Of a stretch of DNA of 7,251 bases, positions 1-6,197 are shown piece by piece. Within the stretch, counting starts at the first letter, position 1. Every line of letters starts with the position of its first letter. The stretch is from JAUWNP01 sp034430655 (GTDB lineage: Bacteria; Chloroflexota; Anaerolineae; B4-G1): contig DAOUEC010000109.1 of NCBI GenBank assembly GCA_034430655.1, positions 1-7,251 on the forward strand. The letters run 5' to 3'. The notes beneath the pieces were generated by a model. It searched no databases. It had not been told where the DNA came from and saw only the letters and a list, made by a program, of their open reading frames with translations. The translations under genes were made by a program, and so were the position numbers.

Positions 1-717
1 GCCACAAATTCCCCTTCCCATCCTCCCCCCCAGGATTGGGGGGGACCGAGGGGGGGCGAGGAACTTGACTTCTTCCTGGGCCGTCTGTTTGGCGAGGTGC
101 TCTCGCAGGCGGGGTTCGGCTTCCACCGCAACTACGACGCGGGGAAGGTGGCGGCCAACCTGATCGAGTCGGTGCAGAAGTTCCGCTGGATCACCCAACC
201 CTCCCGCGGGTTGGGCGATACTGGCAGCGAGACCAACTCAGCGCAAGACACCGCGTCTACTGGAAGCAGTTCCGCTGCAACCTGCGGGAGGGTCCCGCTG
301 GGGCAGGAGTACGTCGAGATGGTGCAGGACGGCGTGATCGCTGCCCAATACGTCACCAGTTGGCAACTACAGCCGGAAGATGCGGTGCTGCTGGCCCCGG
401 CCTATACCTTCCTGATGAGAAACCGGCCGGTGGACGTGCAGTTCTGGCTCGACGTCGGGAGCAGGGGCTGGTGGGAGCGGCTGTATCAACCGCTCACCCA
501 GCCCTACGTGCTCAGCCGCCACTGGCCGCGCGACGCGGTCTGGACCGACGCCGACGAACACGAGGCCCGGCAGGAGACGCTGCATCGCCTCACGCAAGGC
601 CTGATCCGGCGCTGCCGTCGCAAGGTCTACTTAGGGCTCAGCGGGCTGGGCGAGCATGGCCGCGAGCAGAAGGGACAGTTGCTGCAGGCCATCCAGCGGG
701 TGCTGCGCCGTCTTTAG
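1..717 (+). CDS. C-terminal part of a probable SF1 helicase-like protein (5' end outside window, probable internal frameshifts)
   Basis: The reading frame is open from the window edge to TAG at 715-717, so the real start lies upstream; the GTG at 97 is only an internal codon. Helicase-like coding begins about position 55, with residues such as ELDFFLGRLFGEVLSQ and then ANLIESVQKFR. The C-terminal half contains AVLLAPAYTFLMRNRP, a WLDVGS..WWERLYQPLT segment, and an end (RRCRRKVYLGLSGL, then EQKGQLLQAIQRVL) resembling the motif VI region and tail of some SF1 helicase-like proteins. No Walker A or motif II is present, as expected if those parts lie upstream. The first 20 residues are low-complexity and come from a GC palindrome. 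Residues encoded at about 190-300 are Ser/Thr/Ala/Gly-rich and look out of frame, while frame 3 there reads more like protein. The gene sits 42 bp before a complete UvrD-like helicase in the same orientation. The helicase assignment is inference from tail motifs only; it may be a pseudogene or contain sequencing errors. Confidence 0.55.
   Translation, partial: ATNSPSHPPPQDWGGPRGGEELDFFLGRLFGEVLSQAGFGFHRNYDAGKVAANLIESVQKFRWITQPSRGLGDTGSETNSAQDTASTGSSSAATCGRVPLGQEYVEMVQDGVIAAQYVTSWQLQPEDAVLLAPAYTFLMRNRPVDVQFWLDVGSRGWWERLYQPLTQPYVLSRHWPRDAVWTDADEHEARQETLHRLTQGLIRRCRRKVYLGLSGLGEHGREQKGQLLQAIQRVLRRL
24..45. repeat. Short GC-rich inverted repeat (8-bp arms)
   Basis: TCCCCCCC at 24-31 and GGGGGGGA at 38-45 are perfect reverse complements separated by the 6-nt loop AGGATT. 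Further C-rich and G-rich tracts flank it (11-18 and 50-56). It lies in the open frame of the helicase-like gene, where it would encode only Pro/Gly-rich residues. Small palindromes of this C-tract/loop/G-tract type look like interspersed repeats; whether this one is multicopy cannot be told from one window. Confidence 0.6.
194..215. repeat. Short inverted repeat (8-bp arms) inside the helicase-like gene
   Basis: CCCAACCC at 194-201 and GGGTTGGG at 208-215 are perfect reverse complements around the 6-nt loop TCCCGC. The geometry (8-bp stem, 6-nt loop) is the same as the palindrome at 24-45. It sits exactly where the reading frame of the surrounding gene appears to change from frame 1 to frame 3, so it could be the scar of a small insertion or a hairpin that promotes slippage. 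Confidence 0.55.
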
Positions 718-759
718 AACGCGGATTGCAGGACATTAACGGATCACGTTTCACAGATA

Positions 760-3012
760 ATGTTCAAACCCAGACTGAAACAACAAGAGGTACTCGACTA
801 CACCGGCGGGAAGATGGGCGTCTCAGCCGTCCCCGGCAGCGGCAAGACCTACACCCTCTCCTACCTGGCTGCCAAACTGGTCGCCAGCGGGATGCTGGAG
901 GACGACCAGGAGGTGCTGGTCGTGGCGCTGGTCAACTCCGCCGTGGATAACTTCGCCGGGCGGGTGGCAGGCTTCGTCGAGGAGCGCGGCTTGCTGCCCA
1001 ACCTGGGCTACCGGGTGCGCACGCTGCACGGCCTGGCCCACGACATCGTCCGCGAGCGGCCGGCGCTGGTGGGGCTTTCGGACGACTTCCAGATCGTGGA
1101 CGAGCGGGAGGCCAATCAGATTTTGCAAGACGCAGCGCTGGCCTGGCTGCGGGCCAACTCCTACGCCGCCGACGATTTCCTGTCCCCTGACCTGGACGAG
1201 AGGAAGCGGGATTGGGTGCGCCGCACTCAGTGGCCGGACCTGGTGACCGGTGTCGCCCGCAACTTTGTCAGGTTGGCCAAGGACCTGGAAGGCACCCCGG
1301 ACAGGCTTCGCGACCGCCTGGGCAAACTCGCAAACCGGCCAATCGCTCAACCGTTCCCCCTGGTGGAGATGGGCGGGGCCATCTACGCCGACTACCAGCG
1401 GGCGCTGCGTTACCGCGGGGCTGTGGACTTCGATGACCTCATCCGCCTGGCGCTATGGGCGCTGGAGTTGGACAGGGAGTTGCTGGAGCGATTGCAGTAC
1501 CAGTGGCCCTTCATCCTGGAGGACGAGGCGCAAGACAGCAGCCGGTTGCAGGAGGAGATCCTGCGGCTTCTCTGTGGCGCAGGCGGCAACTGGGTGCGCG
1601 TCGGCGATCCCAACCAGGCGATCTACGAGACCTTCACCACGGCCAATCCGCGCTTCCTGCGCGACTTTCTTGAGGAAGAAGACGTCGAACCGCGTGAGTT
1701 GCCCAACTCTGGCCGCTCGACGCAGAGCATCATCACGCTGGCCAACTACCTGATTGATTGGACGCAAGGCGCGCATCCAGTGGAGGCAGTCCGCGATGCG
1801 CTCGCGCCGCCGCACATTGAGCCCACGCCGCCGGGCGACCCGCAGCCCAACCCGCCCGACGACCCCAACCAGGTGCGCGTCATCGCCCGGAAGTTCAGTC
1901 CAGGGGAGGAATTGCGAGCCGTGGCCGACTCACTGGCCCGCTGGCTGCCGGAGCATCCAGATGAGACCGTGGCCGTGTTAGTCCCGCGCAACCAGCGTGG
2001 CTTCGAGATGGTCGGCGAGTTGAAGAAGCGCGGCCTGGAGTACATCGAACTTCTTCGTAGTACACGCTCCACCCGCGAGACGGCGGGCGCGCTGGGCAAC
2101 GTTCTCAAGTACCTGGCCGATCCGTCCTCGCCAAAGAAACTGGCGACGGTCTACAAGGTGTGGCGACGGGACGACCGCGACGACGAGGAGGCCAGGAAGC
2201 AACTCGAATGGGTTGCCAGGAGGTTGAGCAAATGCCGCCGCGTCGAGGACTTCTTGTGGCCGCGCGTGGATCGGGACTGGCTGGAAGGTCTGGAGATGGC
2301 GGACGACTTCCCAGACATCCACGAGCAACTAGGGGCGTTCCGCTCATTGGTCCAGCGCTGGCAGAAGGCGACCTTGCTGCCGGTAGATCAACTGATCCTC
2401 ACGCTGGCTCAAGACCTGTTCAAGGAGCCGGCCGACCTGGCCGTGGCCCACAAATTGGCGGGGGTGCTGCGCAGGATGAGCGAGAGCCATCCCGACTGGC
2501 GCCTGCCGGAACTGGTCGAGGAACTGGCGGTCGTGGCCAGGAACGAGCGCCGTTTCCTGGGATTGAGCGCCGACGATAGGGGCTTTGACCCCAAATTGTA
2601 CAAGGGCAAGGTGGTGGTTGCTACCGTCCACAAGGCCAAGGGGCTGGAGTGGGACCGGGTCCACTTGATGTCGGTCAACAACTACAACTTCCCGTCCGGC
2701 CTGCCCCACGACAAGTTCATCTCAGAGAAATGGTTCGTGCGCGATGGCCTGAACCTGGAGGCGGAGGCTCTGGCCCAGTTGGAGGCTGTTCTCGCCGAGG
2801 GCTCCCTGGGCGTATACGAATACGAGGAGCGTGACCCGACGCAAGAGGCGCGATTGGAATACGCCGCCGAGCGGGTGCGACTGCTATACGTGGGCATCAC
2901 CCGTGCCAGGAAAGAACTGATCATCACCTGGAACACCGGCCGCCGCGGCGATCTACAGCCGGCGGTCCCGTTCATCGCCTTGCAGACGGTCTGGGGGGGA
3001 AAAGGAGTATAG
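760..3012 (+). CDS. UvrD/PcrA-like superfamily 1 ATP-dependent DNA helicase
   Basis: This is a complete 750-residue SF1A helicase, expected to be a cytoplasmic, ATP-driven 3'-5' DNA translocase acting in repair or recombination. Motifs appear in order: Q-motif glutamines at 8-9; Walker A AVPGSGKT 23-30 (K29); motif Ia VALVNSAVDNF; motif Ib region RTLHGLAHD; motif II DEAQD 255-259; motif III GDPNQ 282-286; motif IV NSGRS 316-320, where relatives usually have NYRS; motif V VATVHKAKGLEWD 620-632; motif VI LLYVGITRARKEL 708-720. A proline-rich linker (about 350-369) follows the first motor domain. The protein stops about 30 residues after motif VI, so it lacks the RecB/AddA-type C-terminal nuclease. 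Start: ATG 760 puts the Q motif at the usual distance from the N-terminus; the 42-bp gap upstream shows no Shine-Dalgarno sequence near the ATG. It is followed after 8 bp by an Fe-S nuclease gene, suggesting cotranscription and a joint role. The family is certain; PcrA/UvrD orthology versus a specialised paralogue is open. Confidence 0.95.
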   Translation: MFKPRLKQQEVLDYTGGKMGVSAVPGSGKTYTLSYLAAKLVASGMLEDDQEVLVVALVNSAVDNFAGRVAGFVEERGLLPNLGYRVRTLHGLAHDIVRERPALVGLSDDFQIVDEREANQILQDAALAWLRANSYAADDFLSPDLDERKRDWVRRTQWPDLVTGVARNFVRLAKDLEGTPDRLRDRLGKLANRPIAQPFPLVEMGGAIYADYQRALRYRGAVDFDDLIRLALWALELDRELLERLQYQWPFILEDEAQDSSRLQEEILRLLCGAGGNWVRVGDPNQAIYETFTTANPRFLRDFLEEEDVEPRELPNSGRSTQSIITLANYLIDWTQGAHPVEAVRDALAPPHIEPTPPGDPQPNPPDDPNQVRVIARKFSPGEELRAVADSLARWLPEHPDETVAVLVPRNQRGFEMVGELKKRGLEYIELLRSTRSTRETAGALGNVLKYLADPSSPKKLATVYKVWRRDDRDDEEARKQLEWVARRLSKCRRVEDFLWPRVDRDWLEGLEMADDFPDIHEQLGAFRSLVQRWQKATLLPVDQLILTLAQDLFKEPADLAVAHKLAGVLRRMSESHPDWRLPELVEELAVVARNERRFLGLSADDRGFDPKLYKGKVVVATVHKAKGLEWDRVHLMSVNNYNFPSGLPHDKFISEKWFVRDGLNLEAEALAQLEAVLAEGSLGVYEYEERDPTQEARLEYAAERVRLLYVGITRARKELIITWNTGRRGDLQPAVPFIALQTVWGGKGV

Positions 3013-3016
3013 AGGA
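3001..3016 (+). promoter_or_regulatory. Ribosome binding site(s) for the Fe-S nuclease gene
   Basis: AAAGGAG at 3001-3007 and GAGGA at 3012-3016 precede ATG 3021. The second is 4 nt away and overlaps the TAG stop (3010-3012) of the helicase gene; the first lies 13 nt away. Either could serve. The arrangement suggests translational coupling between helicase and nuclease and supports ATG 3021 as the start. Confidence 0.6.
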
Positions 3017-3020
3017 TACT

Positions 3021-3854
3021 ATGACACTACCAACCAACTTTCAATTCAGCCAGGGTAGTCTCCAGGACTACGTGGACTGCCCGCGGCGCTTCCAACTGCG
3101 GTATCTGCTGCGCCTGGCCTGGCCCGCTGTGGAAGCGGAGCCCGCTGTGGAGAACGAACGCCTTATGCAGCAAGGGGCGGCGTTCCACCGCCTGGCTCAC
3201 CAGCACGCGCTGGGCATCGCGCCGGAGCGACTGTCGAGCACAGTGACCGGCGCGGACCTTCGCCGCTGGTGGCATAACTACCTGGAGCACGGGCCGGAGG
3301 GTCTGCCAGGGACTCGCTACCCGGAGGTCGTGCTATCCGCCCCGGTAGGCAGTTACCGCTTGATAGCGAAGTACGACCTCATCGCCGTAGATGCTGGACG
3401 ACGGAGCATCGTCGTGGATTGGAAGACCTCCCGCAAGCGGTCCCGACGAAGGCATCTGGCCGAGCGATTGCAGACCAGGGTCTACTCCTACCTGCTGGTG
3501 CGGGCCGGATCGCATCTCAATGCGGGCCAGTCGTTAGAGCCTGAGCAGGTGGAGATGGTCTACTGGTTCGCCGAATACCCGGACGATCCCCAACGCTTTG
3601 CCTACGACACGGCCCAATACGAGGCAGACGAGGCTTACCTGACTTCACTCATCGGGGAAATCGTGGGACGAATTGACAATTCGTCCTACCCGCTCACCAC
3701 CCAGGAACGGCGCTGCCGGTATTGTCCTTACCGGTCGCTATGCCAGCGCGGGATCAGGGCAGGCGCGTTTGACGAGATTGAGGATGAATTGGAACCGGGC
3801 GGCGAATTTGACGTCGCCCTGGACTTTGAGCAGATCGCGGAGGTCGAGTATTGA
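3021..3854 (+). CDS. Stand-alone PD-(D/E)XK nuclease with AddB/Cas4-type iron-sulfur cysteines
   Basis: The 277-residue protein is predicted to be a metal-dependent DNA nuclease of the RecB/Cas4/AddB superfamily. The N-terminus carries the family opening FSQGSLQDYVDCPRRF, with C20. Then follow H56 (motif I, GAAFHRL), D119 (AKYDLI), the catalytic D133-W-K135 in VVDWKTS, and the QTRVYSY motif (Q151, Y155). The C-terminus has C232, C235 and C241, spaced CX2CX5C as in AddB. With C20 these can bind a 4Fe-4S cluster that staples the two ends of the nuclease domain. All expected catalytic residues are present, so it should be active. It has no helicase domain, unlike AddB, and is a little larger than typical Cas4. 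It lies 8 bp after an SF1 helicase gene and overlaps recJ by one base, so end resection together with both is a fair inference. An 18-bp internal duplication gives PAVEAE-PAVENE near residues 35-46. No cas genes or CRISPR repeats are nearby, so Cas4 naming is not supported. Confidence 0.9.
   Translation: MTLPTNFQFSQGSLQDYVDCPRRFQLRYLLRLAWPAVEAEPAVENERLMQQGAAFHRLAHQHALGIAPERLSSTVTGADLRRWWHNYLEHGPEGLPGTRYPEVVLSAPVGSYRLIAKYDLIAVDAGRRSIVVDWKTSRKRSRRRHLAERLQTRVYSYLLVRAGSHLNAGQSLEPEQVEMVYWFAEYPDDPQRFAYDTAQYEADEAYLTSLIGEIVGRIDNSSYPLTTQERRCRYCPYRSLCQRGIRAGAFDEIEDELEPGGEFDVALDFEQIAEVEY
3123..3151 (+). repeat. 18-bp period tandem duplication in the nuclease gene
   Basis: CCCGCTGTGGA occurs at 3123-3133 and again at 3141-3151, a period of 18 bp. 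It encodes the doubled hexapeptide PAVEAE/PAVENE between the N-terminal cysteine motif and motif I. Being a multiple of three, it keeps the frame; it is likely a recent local duplication in a surface linker. Confidence 0.6.
3839..3843 (+). promoter_or_regulatory. Ribosome binding site for recJ, inside the nuclease gene
   Basis: GGAGG at 3839-3843 lies 10 nt before ATG 3854. It supports ATG 3854 over the in-frame TTG at 3851, although the 3-nt difference means the site alone is not decisive. The stop of the nuclease gene (TGA 3852-3854) shares its A with this ATG, the classical arrangement for translational coupling. Confidence 0.7.
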
Positions 3855-6181
3855 TGCGTGAGTGGATCGAGCCGCCAGACGTCGAAGTCCCCAAAGAACT
3901 GCAGGCTGCCATCGGCGGACATCCGCTGGTGGCGAGGACTCTGGCGCGACGAGGCTTCACCGATGTGGAGGCAGCCCGGGCTTTCCTCGATCCCGCTTGT
4001 TACCGGCCCGCCCCTCCGACCGATCTCCCGAACCTGGCGAAAGCGGCCGGGCGGCTGGAGCGTGCTATCCGGCAGGGGGAAACGATTTGCGTCTGGGGCG
4101 ACTTCGACGTGGATGGACAGACAGCAACGACGCTTCTGGTCTCCACGCTGAAGGACCTGGCGGTTCGACAAGGCTCGCCGCAGGGAGCAACCGTACGATA
4201 CCACATCCCGAACCGGAAGCGAGAGTCACACGGCGTCAACCTCCCTGTGCTGAAGCGGTTCGTCGCGGACGGGGTCAACCTGGTGTTGACGTGTGACACC
4301 GGCGTCACCGCCCACGAAGCGATTTCCTACGCCCAGGCGCAGGGCGTGGACGTGGTCGTCACCGACCACCATGACCTGCCGTCCGGTCTGCCCGAAGCCT
4401 ACACAGTGGTGAACCCCAAGATGCTGCCAGCCTCACATCCCCTGCGCGAACTGCCAGGAGTGGGATGTGCCTATAAACTGGTGGAGGCGCTGTACGACCG
4501 TGCTGGGCGACCCGAGGGTGCGACACAATATCTCGACCTGGTGGCCCTGGGGATCGTGGCCGACGTCGCGGTGCAGACCGGCGACACGCGCTACCTGCTC
4601 CAACGGGGGCTGCAGGCCCTGCGTCACATCGAACGCCTGGGCCTGCAGGTGATAATGGAGACCGCTGAACTCAACCCCGACTGGCTCACGGAGGAGCACA
4701 TCGGCTTCGTCCTGGGGCCTCGCCTCAATGCCCTGGGCCGGCTGGCCGACGCCAACGTCGCCGTGGAGTTACTGACTACCGATGACCTGGGACGTGCCCG
4801 CATCCTGGCCACCCAACTGGAGGGCTTGAACGCTCAGCGCAGGCTGCTGGTCAATCAGGTCACCCAGGCAGCCCAGGCTCAGATCGAGCGTGACCTCTCC
4901 CTGTTGGAGCACGCGGCCCTGGTGCTGAGTCATCCGACCTGGCCGGCCGGGGTCATCGGCATCGTGGCCGGTCGCCTGGCCGAACGGTACCACCGGCCGG
5001 CCATTCTCATCTCCACACCACCTGGCGAGTTGGGCCGGGGATCGGCTCGCTCCGTCGAGGGCTGCAACATCTCGGCTGCGATCGCCGTCCACGAGGAAAT
5101 GCTGGAGAGTTTCGGCGGCCATCCGATGGCTGCGGGGCTGAGTATTGACCCAGAGCGCATCCCTGAGTTCCGCCGTGCCCTGTCGCGCACCGTCCTGGAG
5201 ATGTGCGGAGAGGCAACGGAGAGGCCCATGCTGCAGGTGGATGGCTACGTACCACTCTCTGATCTGTCGCTTGATCTGGTGGAGGAGATAGAGCGATTGG
5301 CGCCGTTCGGTGCGGGCAACCCGCCGCTGACACTGGCCAGCAAGGGGCTTGTGTTGAAAAGCCACACCCCCGTGGGCCGCAGTGGCGAGCACCTCCAGTT
5401 GAGCGTGGAGGACGAGGCAGGCACGACACAGAAGGTGATCTGGTGGCGAGGGGCCAATGAATCGCTGCCCGAAGGCCGTTTCGACCTGGCCTACATCGTG
5501 CGGGCCAGCGACTACCGGGGTCAGCGGGACGTGCAGGTGGAGTGGGTAGATGCCCGCCCAATCGAGGAAACTGCTGCTGTGCTGCGTCCAGCACCGCCGA
5601 CCATCAAGATTGTGGACTACCGGCAGGAGCCCAGACCGCGAAAGATGCTGAAGCAACTACGGGCGCAAGAAGAAGATATACAGGTATGGAGCGAGGCAGG
5701 GGCCAGGGCAGAGGTCGCAGGCCAGGATCGGCACGAACTGGGTTCGTCGAGAGCCCTGGTCGTCTGGACCACGCCCCCCGGCCCCGCCGAGTTGCAGACC
5801 GTGCTGGAGAGAGTCTCGCCGGAGACGGTCTATCTCTTTGGAGTGGACCCCGGCCTGGACCACCCGCAGAAGTTCCTGAAACGTCTGGCCGGTCTGACCA
5901 AGCACGCGCTGAACTTCAATCAGGGTCAGGCCAACGTCTCCAGTCTGGCGGCGGCCACCGCGCAGCGTGAGGCGACGGTGCGGGCAGGGCTGGCCTGGCT
6001 TGGGGCTCGTGGGCATCTTGTGGTGCTCGGTGAGGACGGCGATGAGATACGTCTAGCGGCAGGCAGCCAGGAAGCCGGTGCTGATTTGCCTCAGATAGTC
6101 GCTCGGCTGAGGGCATTGCTAGAAGAGACGGCGGCCTACCGCGCACACTTCGCCCGGGCTGAGAAGGAGACGCTAAGATAG
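3854..6181 (+). CDS. recJ: Single-stranded-DNA-specific exonuclease RecJ
   Basis: RecJ degrades single-stranded DNA 5'-3' in recombination and repair (RecF-type recombination, mismatch and base-excision repair), using two Mn/Mg ions. From ATG 3854 the protein has 775 residues. The DHH domain shows D83-F-D85-V-D87-G, PNRKRESHGVN, C147-D148-T-G, DHHD at 171-174 and ALGIVADV (D237). Next come GPRLNALGRL (R290, N292) and the DHHA1 domain with GVIGIVAGRL 366-375, GRGSARS and GGHPMAAG 421-428. APFGAGNP 483-490 opens the OB-fold part, which runs to about 540. All metal-binding residues are present. About 230 further residues follow, including a Rossmann-like stretch (ALVVWTTP... ETVYLFGVDP) and a possible winged-helix end. 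E. coli RecJ (577 residues) lacks such a tail, while long RecJ proteins such as those of Deinococcus and Bacillus have extra C-terminal domains. It overlaps the upstream Fe-S nuclease by one base, so it is probably translated with it. The TTG at 3851 is a less likely start. Confidence 0.96.
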   Translation: MREWIEPPDVEVPKELQAAIGGHPLVARTLARRGFTDVEAARAFLDPACYRPAPPTDLPNLAKAAGRLERAIRQGETICVWGDFDVDGQTATTLLVSTLKDLAVRQGSPQGATVRYHIPNRKRESHGVNLPVLKRFVADGVNLVLTCDTGVTAHEAISYAQAQGVDVVVTDHHDLPSGLPEAYTVVNPKMLPASHPLRELPGVGCAYKLVEALYDRAGRPEGATQYLDLVALGIVADVAVQTGDTRYLLQRGLQALRHIERLGLQVIMETAELNPDWLTEEHIGFVLGPRLNALGRLADANVAVELLTTDDLGRARILATQLEGLNAQRRLLVNQVTQAAQAQIERDLSLLEHAALVLSHPTWPAGVIGIVAGRLAERYHRPAILISTPPGELGRGSARSVEGCNISAAIAVHEEMLESFGGHPMAAGLSIDPERIPEFRRALSRTVLEMCGEATERPMLQVDGYVPLSDLSLDLVEEIERLAPFGAGNPPLTLASKGLVLKSHTPVGRSGEHLQLSVEDEAGTTQKVIWWRGANESLPEGRFDLAYIVRASDYRGQRDVQVEWVDARPIEETAAVLRPAPPTIKIVDYRQEPRPRKMLKQLRAQEEDIQVWSEAGARAEVAGQDRHELGSSRALVVWTTPPGPAELQTVLERVSPETVYLFGVDPGLDHPQKFLKRLAGLTKHALNFNQGQANVSSLAAATAQREATVRAGLAWLGARGHLVVLGEDGDEIRLAAGSQEAGADLPQIVARLRALLEETAAYRAHFARAEKETLR

Positions 6182-6197
6182 CTCGGGCTGTCCTGGC

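Noticed and set aside
726..761. Possible promoter before the helicase: TTGCAG at 726-731 and GATAAT at 756-761
   Set aside because: The spacing is 24 bp, too long, and the putative -10 overlaps the start codon.
360..950. 196-residue open frame on the plus strand in frame 3
   Set aside because: Arg/Gly/Ala-rich translation overlapping the ends of two genes with better protein character. Only the part at about 200-300, upstream of this frame's first ATG, looks real and is treated as a frameshifted piece of the helicase-like gene.
823..1350. 175-residue open frame on the minus strand
   Set aside because: Antisense to the Walker A and motif Ia region of the helicase, with no domain features of its own.
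3851..3853. TTG as the recJ start
   Set aside because: ATG 3854 directly follows, is a better start codon and has GGAGG 10 nt upstream.
3021..3854. Calling the nuclease Cas4 and the region a CRISPR locus
   Set aside because: No CRISPR repeats or other cas genes are present. The cysteine spacing and neighbours fit an AddB/RecB-type repair nuclease at least as well.
4769..5656. 295-residue open frame on the minus strand
   Set aside because: It lies wholly inside recJ, whose motifs are unmistakable there. It has no recognisable motif and is a GC-rich antisense shadow.
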